Shown: one piece after another, positions 7,661-15,929 of the stretch | Numbering within the stretch: the stretch's first letter is position 1 | Layout of the letters: every line of letters starts with the position of its first letter | DNA from: an uncultured Pelagibacteraceae bacterium | GTDB lineage: Bacteria > Pseudomonadota > Alphaproteobacteria > Pelagibacterales > Pelagibacteraceae | Direction: 5' to 3' | Assembly: GCA_902581445.1 (NCBI GenBank) | Contig: CACHOG010000007.1 | Location: 1-32,419, forward strand | DNA: 32,419 nt | The notes under the pieces: model-generated | Seen by the model: only the letters and a program-made list of their open reading frames with translations | Database searches by the model: none | Told to the model about the DNA's origin: nothing | Made by a program: the position numbers and the translations under genes

Positions 7661-8451
7661 ATCACCAAGATAAACATCTTATTTTTATTAGCAAACCTTA
7701 CACATTTATTCTTGTCTAAAAATACATGTTGTTTACTTTTTACAACAATGCCTTTTAACCCAGCTACCTTACATTGTTTAAACGTTTTTAATCCAATGGT
7801 AGGTAAGTCAACTCTAAGGTCTTGTTTTCTTTTTGGAAACTTAACTAAAACACCATTATTTCGAAATTGTTTACTTTTACTTTTTTCGAGTAATTTTTTT
7901 GTCCCACCTTTTCCTTCTATAAAGACTACTTTTTTGTTTCTGACCACTACACCTTGACTATAATTATACTGTTTTAAACTATTAAGCGTTTTAATAGCCT
8001 TCTTAATGTCTAACTGATCCTTATTATTAGGCTTAATATTTGAATAATTACCCTTTTTAAATGTTAGCTCAGGATTAAATTTAAGTGAATTTTCGGTTTT
8101 TATCTTATTTTGAGCTAGTATTTTTATGATTTCTTTCAAAATTGCAGCATCCCCAAGGTTCGATGCTTTGACAATTCTTGGAATATAATAAATTCCTTTT
8201 ATATCTAACTTTAACTTAGAAAATTTTGGCTTGTTAACTTTACCGGCAAATAAGACTTTTTTGCAACTATTTTCATTAAGAATTTTAATTATTTTTCCAA
8301 ATTGACCTATAGATACTGAATAAGATCTACTTTCTTTTTTAAATTTCTTTGAATTAGATAAATCTATTATTATGTAATTTATTTTTCTTTTCTTGATTGT
8401 TTTAAGTATTTTTTTTGGAAAATCTGTATCACCAAAAATTAATCCTATCAT
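7657..8451 (-). CDS. lpxI: UDP-2,3-diacylglucosamine pyrophosphatase LpxI
   Basis: Hydrolyses UDP-2,3-diacylglucosamine to lipid X and UMP; LpxI is the enzyme used in Alphaproteobacteria in place of LpxH. 264 residues, slightly short for the family (about 270-285). The N-terminal domain starts MIGLIFGDTDFPKKI; the C-terminal catalytic domain carries GVVVRNKKVVFIEG (~167-180) and KRKQDLRVDLPTIGLKT (~208-224), the family's signature Asp/Arg-rich stretch. The usual E-G-T-D motif after the FIE strand is changed here to EGKGGTKK, an oddity that could affect metal or substrate binding. The context between lpxA and lpxB makes the function secure. One base separates it from lpxA and it overlaps lpxB by 4 bp. 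Confidence 0.9.
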   Translation of the reverse strand: MIGLIFGDTDFPKKILKTIKKRKINYIIIDLSNSKKFKKESRSYSVSIGQFGKIIKILNENSCKKVLFAGKVNKPKFSKLKLDIKGIYYIPRIVKASNLGDAAILKEIIKILAQNKIKTENSLKFNPELTFKKGNYSNIKPNNKDQLDIKKAIKTLNSLKQYNYSQGVVVRNKKVVFIEGKGGTKKLLEKSKSKQFRNNGVLVKFPKRKQDLRVDLPTIGLKTFKQCKVAGLKGIVVKSKQHVFLDKNKCVRFANKNKMFILVI

Positions 8452-8452
8452 C

Positions 8453-9229
8453 TTATGAAAATGGGGTGCAAATAGATCTTTTTTTATCCTTAGTAATAAA
8501 TTCTATTACTTCTTTAACTAATGGATTTTCATGAAATGAGCCATTTAATTTACTTATATTCTCGTTGACATTTTTTGTAGCAAAAATTGCCTTATACGCT
8601 TCGCTTAAACTTAAAATATCTTTATTTTCAAATTTTGCTCTTCTCAATCCTATTAAATTTAATCCTTGTAATGAATTTCTGTTTCCTGTTGATAATCCGT
8701 AAGGAATAACATCGTGTAAAACTCCTGTCATTCCTCCAATCATTGCCATTTTACCAATTCTTGTAAACTGTTGAACGGCAGAATTTCCACCTATAACTAC
8801 ATTATCTTCAATAATTGCATGACCTCCTAAAGGTACATTATTTGCTATAATTACATTATTACCGACATAGCAATCATGGGCTATATGTGATGAAATCATA
8901 AATAAACAATTATTTCCAATTATAGTTTTGCCTCCACCGCTAATTGTTCCAGGATTTATGGTTACATATTCTCTTATTTTATTATTATTTCCGATAACTA
9001 AACTTGTTTCTTCACCATTATATTTTAAGTCTTGTGGGTCATTTATTGAAACAAATGGATAAATCTTATTCCCTTTTCCAATTTTAGTATTTCCAGTAAT
9101 GCTTACATGTGATTGAATTTCTGTATTCTCTCCAATTTCTACATTGGGACCGATGATAGAATATGCTCCAACTTTAACACTAGAATGAACTTTTGCATCT
9201 TTATTAATTATGGCTGTTTTATCAATCAT
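8453..9229 (-). CDS. lpxA: UDP-N-acetylglucosamine acyltransferase (LpxA)
   Basis: First enzyme of lipid A synthesis: transfers a 3-hydroxyacyl chain from ACP to the 3-OH of UDP-GlcNAc in the cytoplasm. 258 residues, close to the usual ~262. Residues 1-190 are hexapeptide repeats ([LIV]-G-x4) forming a left-handed beta helix. The catalytic motif SSHIAHDC is at 113-120 with His118 the counterpart of E. coli His125. Near residue 63 is the DPQDLKYNGE segment typical of LpxA. The C-terminal helical domain from ~191 includes GLRRAKFENKDI. The start overlaps the lpxD stop by 4 bp. Confidence 0.97.
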   Translation of the reverse strand: MIDKTAIINKDAKVHSSVKVGAYSIIGPNVEIGENTEIQSHVSITGNTKIGKGNKIYPFVSINDPQDLKYNGEETSLVIGNNNKIREYVTINPGTISGGGKTIIGNNCLFMISSHIAHDCYVGNNVIIANNVPLGGHAIIEDNVVIGGNSAVQQFTRIGKMAMIGGMTGVLHDVIPYGLSTGNRNSLQGLNLIGLRRAKFENKDILSLSEAYKAIFATKNVNENISKLNGSFHENPLVKEVIEFITKDKKRSICTPFS

Positions 9230-10203
9230 TTATTTTCTCTTAAAAAATTTTTTAAATCTTTAGCTGGATAACCCATTACTTTAGAATTATCAGGAATATT
9301 CCTTATAACACCGCTGCCACCACCTATTTGTACATTATTGCCAATCTTAAGATGACCCGAAATACCTGCCTGACCTCCAATCATAACATTATTTCCTAAA
9401 GTAGAACTTCCAGCAAAACCTACTTGACCTGCAATAATACAATTCTCACCTATTTTAACATTGTGAGCTATATGTATTTGATTATCTAAATATGTATTTT
9501 TTCCAATAATTGTGTTCGAAAGAGAACCTCTGTCAATTGTAGATCCGCAACCAATTTCTACATTATCTTCAATTATAACAATACCTATTTGTGGATACCT
9601 AATATTGGAGTCATTATTTGGAAAAAAACCAAATCCTTTTTTTCCAATCACACAACCATCTAAAATATGAACGTTGTTTTTAATTAATGAATTTCTAATA
9701 ATAACATTTGATCCTATAGAACAATTATCACCTATCTCTACATTTTTTTCTATGATTGAATTATGACCGATTAAACAATTAGTCCCAATTTTTATATTTT
9801 CACCGATAAGAATATTTTTTCCAAATTTAACTTTATCTTTAAACTCTGTCTCATTTATATCTCTTACAGTTTTATCATAATCATCAGTAATTGAATCTGG
9901 GTAAAAAATTTTTGTTATTTGAGCAGTATGTAATAAAACCTTGTCTGAAATTATAGCTTTGCAATTATTTGGTAAAAATGATTCAAAATTTTTAGATGTT
10001 AGACAATATGAAGCTTTAGTTTTTTTTGCTAAATCAGCATATCTCTTTGAATGAAAAAAAGTTATTTCATTTTTTTGAGACGAATTCAGATCTTTTATAT
10101 CAGCTATTTGATCATCGGGTAAATTGTTACTCTTTAAATTAATTGCCTTAAGTAAAAAATTTATATTATGAGGACCAGTATTTTTAAAAAAAGGATTGAC
10201 CAT
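9226..10203 (-). CDS. lpxD: UDP-3-O-acylglucosamine N-acyltransferase (LpxD)
   Basis: Adds the second 3-hydroxyacyl chain, to the 2-amino group of UDP-3-O-acyl-glucosamine, in lipid A synthesis. 325 residues from the ATG at 10203; a TTG at 10221 would add six residues, but ATG-VNPFF gives the expected N-terminus. The N-terminal uridine-binding domain is at ~1-115, then left-handed beta-helix hexapeptide repeats (~125-290) with the catalytic segment QIHIAHNVKIG (His247 as probable base), and a short C-terminal helix. It precedes lpxA (4-bp overlap) but follows fabZ, whereas the common proteobacterial order is lpxD-fabZ-lpxA. The 54-bp gap upstream contains a perfect inverted repeat adjacent to the start codon. 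Confidence 0.96.
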   Translation of the reverse strand: MVNPFFKNTGPHNINFLLKAINLKSNNLPDDQIADIKDLNSSQKNEITFFHSKRYADLAKKTKASYCLTSKNFESFLPNNCKAIISDKVLLHTAQITKIFYPDSITDDYDKTVRDINETEFKDKVKFGKNILIGENIKIGTNCLIGHNSIIEKNVEIGDNCSIGSNVIIRNSLIKNNVHILDGCVIGKKGFGFFPNNDSNIRYPQIGIVIIEDNVEIGCGSTIDRGSLSNTIIGKNTYLDNQIHIAHNVKIGENCIIAGQVGFAGSSTLGNNVMIGGQAGISGHLKIGNNVQIGGGSGVIRNIPDNSKVMGYPAKDLKNFLRENK

Positions 10204-10204
10204 T

Positions 10205-10229
10205 AATAAGTTTAATATCAAAACTTATT
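10205..10229 (-). repeat. Perfect 9-bp inverted repeat abutting the lpxD start
   Basis: On the minus strand AATAAGTTT, a 7-base loop (TGATATT), then AAACTTATT form a perfect stem that ends one base before the lpxD ATG (10201-10203). It is not followed by a T run and so is not a classical terminator. If it folds in the mRNA it would occupy the ribosome-binding area of lpxD. Only one G-C pair is present per arm, so stability is modest. Confidence 0.45.
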
Positions 10230-10257
10230 TTAAATGCTTATCAAGATTTATTGCTAA

Positions 10258-10704
10258 TTATTTCCTATCAACAATTGTTGCTGACCATTGAGCATCGGCC
10301 ATTTTTTTTCCATCCACAAAGGCTTCGCCTCTGTATTTCCACACCCTGCCATGTGATCTAATGGCTTCTATCTGTAATTCTAGCTTGCAATCTGGTATTA
10401 CAGGATTTCTAAATCTCGCTTTTTCTACACTCATCAAAAAAACTAATTTATTCTCATAAGTGGATTTATCTATACCATGAGCGGTAAGAGCCGCTGCTGC
10501 TTGACCAAAAGCTTCAACTATTAAAACACCTGGCATCACTGGTTGACCTGGAAAATGACCCTGTACATAAAAACTATTTTTTTTAACATTAACTATAGCT
10601 TTAGCAGATTTAAGCTTTTCAATATCAAGCAATTCATCAATAAGTAACATAGGTTCACGGTGAGGTAATAAATCTATTATTTCTTTTTTTGATAATTTTG
10701 ACAT
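10258..10704 (-). CDS. fabZ: 3-hydroxyacyl-[acyl-carrier-protein] dehydratase (FabZ)
   Basis: Hot-dog-fold dehydratase that converts 3-hydroxyacyl-ACP to trans-2-enoyl-ACP; by using 3-hydroxyacyl-ACP it competes with LpxA and LpxD for the same substrate pool. 148 residues from the ATG at 10704, one base after the skp stop; a TTG at 10713 would add three residues and overlap skp. The LLPHREPMLLID motif is at ~12-23, the catalytic His50 in GHFPGQPVMPGV and catalytic Glu64 in IVEAFGQ. Full length with all active-site residues. Lies between skp and lpxD. Confidence 0.96.
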   Translation of the reverse strand: MSKLSKKEIIDLLPHREPMLLIDELLDIEKLKSAKAIVNVKKNSFYVQGHFPGQPVMPGVLIVEAFGQAAAALTAHGIDKSTYENKLVFLMSVEKARFRNPVIPDCKLELQIEAIRSHGRVWKYRGEAFVDGKKMADAQWSATIVDRK

Positions 10705-10705
10705 T

Positions 10706-11230
10706 TTAATCAAATTTTATTTTAGCAATTTTTTCATCCACTATTTTAAGAATATCTGCAGTTATATCTAATTCTTTTTTTCCCATTATAATATTTTTTT
10801 TTTGAACAATTATAGAAATATTATTTTCTGCTGCATAATCACCTAATATTGGTTTAATCTTTTGTGAAAATTCGGCACTTGCTTGAACTCTTTTTTTTGT
10901 ACTTTCTTGAATTGTATTTTGTCTTTTAGCTCTGTATTCTGAAATTTTTTTTTTAAGATTTTCTAATTTTGTTTGAAATTCATTTTCACTAATTACGTTT
11001 TTTTTTGAGATTAAATCCTGTTCTTGATTTTTTAAATCTTCCTCAATTTTTTTAAATCTACTCAAATTTTTTTCATTTGATTTAGAAATTTTATCTATAA
11101 TTTGTTTTCCAGCTTTAGATTGTTTCATTATTTTTTCCATATTTATGTAAACAATTTTTTCAGCATAGATTTCTGAAATATTAAATATAAAAATAAAAAA
11201 TATAATTGTTAATAATTTAAGTAATTTCAT
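10706..11230 (-). CDS. skp: Periplasmic chaperone Skp/OmpH
   Basis: OmpH/Skp-family chaperone that holds unfolded outer-membrane proteins in the periplasm for BamA. 174 residues. A signal peptide is evident: Lys-rich start, hydrophobic core LLTIIFFIFIF, probable cleavage after IYA at residue ~23. The mature protein begins EKIVYINMEKIM, the typical beta strand, followed by long charged coiled-coil helices (~45-120) that form the tentacles, then IKPILGDYAAENNISIIVQKKNIIMG, the usual C-terminal strand pair. The start overlaps the bamA stop by one base (TAATG), which fits co-production with BamA. Confidence 0.92.
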   Translation of the reverse strand: MKLLKLLTIIFFIFIFNISEIYAEKIVYINMEKIMKQSKAGKQIIDKISKSNEKNLSRFKKIEEDLKNQEQDLISKKNVISENEFQTKLENLKKKISEYRAKRQNTIQESTKKRVQASAEFSQKIKPILGDYAAENNISIIVQKKNIIMGKKELDITADILKIVDEKIAKIKFD

Positions 11231-13458
11231 TAAAAAGTAGTACCAATATTAAATCTAACTGTTTCTGTTTTGTCAGAATCTGCTTTTGAAATTGGTTGTG
11301 CAATTGAAAAATTTAATGGACCTACTATTGTATACCAATCAACACTGAGGCCGACTGATGATCTCAATTGCGAATTATCCAAAGAACTATCATAATCCAC
11401 ACCCCAAACATTTGCAGCATCAAAGAATAATTGAAAATCAATTGTCTCTAGATTTGCACCAAACTCTGGTAGAGTTGTTGAAGCATTTAGAACAGCCAAG
11501 TAATTACCACCTATATAATCACCAGAGTCTTTGGGTCCAATTTTTCCAGACTCAAAACCTCTCAATTTTTTTGAAGGAATATATAGTCTTTTAGAAATTC
11601 TAACATCCTCGTCGCCAATTGCATTTATAGCGGAGCCTTGAATTGAAAATCTTGTTATCATGTCTGATATTTGGTTAAATGTAGTAAATTCATAGCTGTT
11701 ATAAAATGCAGTGTCTTCAGATATTAATGGTATAGATTGATTGAACCTGCTCCTATATCCAGATGAGGTTTGAAATCTTTGATTTCTTTTATCAATATCC
11801 AATAAATATGCAAATGAGGTGTCAAAATATTCTCCCTCTTGTTTTTTTAAATTTGCAGTTGCTGATTGATTAGTATCAAGCTTTTCATAAAATGTTCTTA
11901 ATTTAGGCGAAAAAATTACATCATCGTATTGTTCCCACGCTGAACCTAAACTAAAACCAGTTTTTCCCGTTTCATAACCATAATCCGTTAATCTATCAGT
12001 TACGCTGCTTTCAATAGAAGCTATTAATGTTTTTTCTGAATAATTCCAATTTGGATTGACTATAGAAAAAGCACCTTTGATTGTTTCGTCATTTAATCTT
12101 AAATTTGTATCCAAAGAAATATTTTTACCTAAAAAGTTGTTTTCTTTTACACCAAATCCAATAGTACTACCTTGGGTTCCAGCACCAGCAGATGCAAATA
12201 TTTCACCTGTAGGTTTTTCACTAACAGTAATATTTAAAACTTTTTTATCTACTTCCTCTGTAATCAACTGATACTCTACTTTTCCAAATATATTCAAAGA
12301 TTTTAAATTATTAATAGATTTGGTTAAAAGTAGTTCATTGAAAGGATCGCCCTCATCAACCTCTAAATTATCTCTTATTACTTTTTCCTCAGTTATATTA
12401 TTACCAAATACGTTAACTTTTGTCAGATATCTTTTTTGAAATTCTTTAATTTCAAAAATAAGTTCTAATTTATCCTTACTGGTAATTTTTTCTTTAAATG
12501 CAGCATTTATAAATTCATAGTCGTTCCTAAATGTTAGTTTATCAACTTCTTTTGCAATTTTATTTAATTTATTTATAGAATAAACTTCGCCTTCTAATTT
12601 CGAGAGTTTATTTTTAATTTTTATGAAGTCTTTTTCATCATAATCTGCTGGTAGGATCAATGAGCTTTTTGAGATTTTGAATTTTGGTCCAGCATTAATA
12701 TTATATTGTAATAAAAAATCATTATTTTCTGTAAGTTCTATTGTGCTATCATTAATTGAAACTTGATAATGTCCTTTATTTAAATAATAATTTTTTAAAA
12801 GTCTTTTATCTAGCTTTATGTTTTCTTGGTTTACAAATTTTCTATTTGTAATGAATTTCCAAAATCTATTTTCCTCACTTATTATTACATTTCTTAAAAG
12901 TCTATCTTTATAATATTTATCACCGGTAAATTGTATAGATTTTATAAATGCTTTCTCACCTAATTTAATGTCAAATACTACATCAACTGTGTTATTTTCA
13001 TTTTCAATAATTTTATCAGTAACAGATGAAAAATAATAACCAGAATTTTTTAATATTTTTTGGATTCTTTCAATATCTTTACCAACAAATGCTTCAACAA
13101 AAGGATTTTTATCTTTTAATAATAACTGTTTCTTTAAAATTTCAACTAATTCTTTTTTTTTAATTCCGTTTATTGAGAGTTCTTGAATAATTTTATTTTC
13201 TATTACATCAATAGTTAGGACACCATCTTCGATTTTAATAGAAATATTTGAAAAGAAATTTGTTTGGTATAAGTCTTTAATAATTTCGTCTAAATCATTT
13301 GCATTATAATCTTTACCTATTTCAATATTTGAGAAAACTAATATTGTCTCGAGAGTAATCCTTTCATTATTTATAACATTTACTTTTTTTATAGTTTCAG
13401 AATATCCATAGGAAGAAAGAAATAAGGTTAGAATAATTATTTTTAAAATTTTAAGCAT
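11230..13458 (-). CDS. bamA: Outer-membrane protein assembly factor BamA
   Basis: Omp85-family beta-barrel that folds and inserts outer-membrane proteins. 742 residues, somewhat shorter than most. The N-terminal signal peptide (about residues 1-20, hydrophobic IIILTLFLSS) precedes five POTRA-like repeats (~22-420), seen as recurring beta-alpha-alpha-beta-beta segments such as FFSNISIKIEDGVLTIDV and LTKVNVFGNN. The barrel (~425-742) starts GEIFASAGAGTQGSTIGFG and carries the conserved lid motif RGF in KKLRGFESG at ~632-636. It ends in phenylalanine (RFNIGTTF), the C-terminal signal of barrel proteins. The start overlaps the dxr 3' end by 8 bp; the rseP gene usually found between dxr and bamA is missing. 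Confidence 0.96.
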   Translation of the reverse strand: MLKILKIIILTLFLSSYGYSETIKKVNVINNERITLETILVFSNIEIGKDYNANDLDEIIKDLYQTNFFSNISIKIEDGVLTIDVIENKIIQELSINGIKKKELVEILKKQLLLKDKNPFVEAFVGKDIERIQKILKNSGYYFSSVTDKIIENENNTVDVVFDIKLGEKAFIKSIQFTGDKYYKDRLLRNVIISEENRFWKFITNRKFVNQENIKLDKRLLKNYYLNKGHYQVSINDSTIELTENNDFLLQYNINAGPKFKISKSSLILPADYDEKDFIKIKNKLSKLEGEVYSINKLNKIAKEVDKLTFRNDYEFINAAFKEKITSKDKLELIFEIKEFQKRYLTKVNVFGNNITEEKVIRDNLEVDEGDPFNELLLTKSINNLKSLNIFGKVEYQLITEEVDKKVLNITVSEKPTGEIFASAGAGTQGSTIGFGVKENNFLGKNISLDTNLRLNDETIKGAFSIVNPNWNYSEKTLIASIESSVTDRLTDYGYETGKTGFSLGSAWEQYDDVIFSPKLRTFYEKLDTNQSATANLKKQEGEYFDTSFAYLLDIDKRNQRFQTSSGYRSRFNQSIPLISEDTAFYNSYEFTTFNQISDMITRFSIQGSAINAIGDEDVRISKRLYIPSKKLRGFESGKIGPKDSGDYIGGNYLAVLNASTTLPEFGANLETIDFQLFFDAANVWGVDYDSSLDNSQLRSSVGLSVDWYTIVGPLNFSIAQPISKADSDKTETVRFNIGTTF

Positions 13459-14623
13459 TGACGTTGGATACTACACATAAAGATCTAGTTTTCAATCTTA
13501 CATATTTATTTAATCGTATAATTTGGGCCAAATTATTAGGTTTTTTTAATCTTAGTCTTTTAAATTCTTTTAGATTTAAAACGATCAAAAGTTTTTTAGT
13601 TATGTCTAAAAATTTGATTTTATTTTTTAGAAAAAGATCAACTAATTCATCATTTGCGCTTACTAATACTGTTTCTAAAAGACTATTATTTTTAGATGAA
13701 AAATACTTTATTAGGTTCAATGCGGGAAATTGTTTTTTACTTATTAAATTAAAGTTTAAATTATTTAATTTATTAATATTTAATTGCTCTGATTTAATTT
13801 TTTCATTTTTGTTAAATAAAGAATTGAATATAGGTATTTTCATATTAGTATCATGAATTAAAATTTTTGTTAAACCATTTTTAAATTTAACAATTGCATG
13901 CACATAAGATGCAGGATGAGAAAGAACTTTTATATTTTTTAAACTTATATTAAATATTTTATTTGCCTCTATTACTTCAAAAACCTTATTTACCATAGTC
14001 GCCGAGTCTATTGAAATTTTTTTACCCATGTTCCACCTAGGATGCTTTATTGCATGAGCGGGTTTAATATTTTTTAAATTTTCCCTTTTTTTATTTAAAA
14101 AAGGACCCCCAGATGCGGTTATAAAAATTTGATCAATATTTCCATATTTTTTATTGGTTAATGACCAGATTGAAAAATGTTCAGAATCTACAGGTACAAA
14201 ATTAGTTTTGTTTTTTTTTAGTTCCTTACTTATTAAACTCCAACCACAAATTATGGATTCTTTGTTTGCTATTGCTATAGATTTAGTATGTTTTATAATC
14301 TCTATTGTAGGTTGAAGACCCTCAAACCCACTTATAGCACTCATAACATAATCAATTTTTTTTTGAAAAATTTTTTTTAAACTTTTGTAATTATTATAAA
14401 CTTTGACATGTTTATTTTTTTTTTTAAATAAAAGAAATTTTTTTTTGTTAGTGATGATTAAATTTTTTGGTTTATATAATTTTACTTGTTTTAAAATTTC
14501 ATTTAGATTTTCATTCGTAGATAAAAGAAATATATCAAAATATTTTTTATTATCTCTAATAATTTCTAATGTCTGTTTACCAATTGATCCTGTTGAACCT
14601 AATATTGCAATTTTTTTTTTCAT
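13451..14623 (-). CDS. dxr: 1-deoxy-D-xylulose 5-phosphate reductoisomerase (Dxr/IspC)
   Basis: Converts DXP to methylerythritol phosphate with NADPH, the first committed step of the MEP isoprenoid pathway that feeds UppS and quinone tails. 390 residues, normal. The NADPH-binding GSTGSIGKQTLE is at 9-20, ANKES at 119-123, metal-binding PVDSEH (144-149), SGGPF (171-175) and the active-site segment HPRWNMGKKISIDSATM (194-210). It overlaps cdsA by 4 bp and bamA by 8 bp. The C-terminal tail is very Lys/Arg/Leu-rich, consistent with base composition. No sign of damage. Confidence 0.97.
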   Translation of the reverse strand: MKKKIAILGSTGSIGKQTLEIIRDNKKYFDIFLLSTNENLNEILKQVKLYKPKNLIITNKKKFLLFKKKNKHVKVYNNYKSLKKIFQKKIDYVMSAISGFEGLQPTIEIIKHTKSIAIANKESIICGWSLISKELKKNKTNFVPVDSEHFSIWSLTNKKYGNIDQIFITASGGPFLNKKRENLKNIKPAHAIKHPRWNMGKKISIDSATMVNKVFEVIEANKIFNISLKNIKVLSHPASYVHAIVKFKNGLTKILIHDTNMKIPIFNSLFNKNEKIKSEQLNINKLNNLNFNLISKKQFPALNLIKYFSSKNNSLLETVLVSANDELVDLFLKNKIKFLDITKKLLIVLNLKEFKRLRLKKPNNLAQIIRLNKYVRLKTRSLCVVSNVNA

Positions 14624-15252
14624 ATAATAAATTTAGCAAAAAATAAAAATAGAAATACAAAAACAATGCCATCCAATCTATCAAGTAGACCACCATGTCC
14701 TGGCAAAATATGACCTGTATCTTTAAGTTTAGCTTTTCGTTTAAAGAATGATATGATTAGATCTCCAATTTGACTTATTAAAGAAATAATTAAAACAAAT
14801 ATAAATTCTTGAATTGTTATATTTGAAATCTTTTCAATAAAAAATTCACTGTAAATTGATGCAGCTATTATAGACAATAAAAAACTACCAGCCATACCTG
14901 CATAAGTTTTATTTGGACTAATTCTACTTAATTTTGGTCCCATAAAAATTTTACCAAAAATATATCCACCTATATCAGTAAAAATACAAATCAGCATAAT
15001 TAACAAGAAAAATTCTAAACCTTGATTTTCTCTAAAATAAAATGCTGAATAAAAAGACAGAAATAAACATAATGTTCCAATAAACTTTGCTTTCTGATTA
15101 TTTTTTGTAATTTTTAACCATTCGTAACAGGTAAATAAAAATAAGGCACCTAAGAAACATAAAAAGAAAATAGAGCCTTTAGCAACAAAAAAAAAAGCTA
15201 TAGGTAAAATTACTATTGAACTTAAAATCCTATTTTTTAACTCTTGTTTCAT
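14620..15252 (-). CDS. cdsA: Phosphatidate cytidylyltransferase (CdsA)
   Basis: Integral membrane enzyme making CDP-diacylglycerol from phosphatidate and CTP, precursor of all phospholipids. The C-terminal signature is clear: IGDLIISFFKRKAKLKDTGH, then LPGHGGLLDRLDGIVF (residues ~160-200), with the essential acidic and basic residues. About six to seven hydrophobic segments are visible. At 210 residues it is shorter than the common 260-285; the missing part is N-terminal and hydrophobic, so some transmembrane helices are lost while the catalytic end is intact. The start overlaps the uppS stop by one base and the stop overlaps dxr by 4 bp. Confidence 0.94.
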   Translation of the reverse strand: MKQELKNRILSSIVILPIAFFFVAKGSIFFLCFLGALFLFTCYEWLKITKNNQKAKFIGTLCLFLSFYSAFYFRENQGLEFFLLIMLICIFTDIGGYIFGKIFMGPKLSRISPNKTYAGMAGSFLLSIIAASIYSEFFIEKISNITIQEFIFVLIISLISQIGDLIISFFKRKAKLKDTGHILPGHGGLLDRLDGIVFVFLFLFFAKFII

Positions 15253-15929
15253 TAAATATTTCCAAAATTTCTTTTCGTTTTTTTAAATTTGTTGATAATT
15301 TTAACAAAATCCTTTTCATTGAAGTCAGGCCATAATTTTTTTTCAAAGTAAATTTCAGTATATGCTAATTGCCAGAGCATAAAGTTACTCAGCCTTTTAG
15401 TATTTCCTGTCCTTATTAGAATATCAGGATCTGGGATTTTTGCTGTGTATAGGTAGTTTTCAATATTTGTAATATTTATTTTTTTATTTTTTTTAATTAG
15501 CTTTTTAAATGAATCGATCAATTCAAACTTTGAACCATAATTAAGTGCTAAATTTATTTGTAACTTACTATTTTTCTTTGTAATTTGCTCGGATTTGTTA
15601 AGTTTTTTTTTTAAAGTTGTGTTGAGTGTATTGATATTCCCTATTATTTTTAACTTAATATTATTTCTATTAAATTCTTTTATTTTTTTATCTAAAAAAT
15701 TATCTAACAAATTAAATAAAAATCTTATTTCGTTTTTTGGTCTTTTCCAATTCTCAGTCGAAAACGCAAATAAAGTTAAATAATTAATTTTGTTTTCAAT
15801 TGTTGCTTTAATAATTTTTTCTACAGTTTTTAAACCTGCTTTGTGGCCTTGATTCCTTGATTTTTTATATTTAATACCCCACCGACCATTTCCGTCCATT
15901 ATAATGGCCACATGTTTTAACGGGTTCAT
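15252..15929 (-). CDS. uppS: Undecaprenyl (di-trans,poly-cis) diphosphate synthase (UppS)
   Basis: cis-Prenyltransferase that condenses isopentenyl diphosphates on farnesyl diphosphate to form the C55 lipid carrier for peptidoglycan and glycan synthesis. 225 residues, slightly short. The active-site segment HVAIIMDGNGRWG is at 6-18 (Asp12 coordinates Mg), FAFSTENWKRP at ~73-83, and the substrate segment DILIRTGNTKRLSNFMLWQ at ~170-188 followed by AYTEIYF. It overlaps frr by 4 bp and cdsA by 1 bp. Confidence 0.97.
   Translation of the reverse strand: MNPLKHVAIIMDGNGRWGIKYKKSRNQGHKAGLKTVEKIIKATIENKINYLTLFAFSTENWKRPKNEIRFLFNLLDNFLDKKIKEFNRNNIKLKIIGNINTLNTTLKKKLNKSEQITKKNSKLQINLALNYGSKFELIDSFKKLIKKNKKINITNIENYLYTAKIPDPDILIRTGNTKRLSNFMLWQLAYTEIYFEKKLWPDFNEKDFVKIINKFKKTKRNFGNI

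Noticed and set aside
13458..13856. 132-codon open frame opposite the 3' end of dxr
   Set aside because: Phe/Leu-rich antisense translation of Lys/Asn-rich coding sequence; a composition artefact of AT-rich DNA.
14401..14460. Dense T runs (up to ten) that look like terminators
   Set aside because: They are Lys codons of dxr read on the opposite strand; similar runs occur in nearly every gene here and lack stems.
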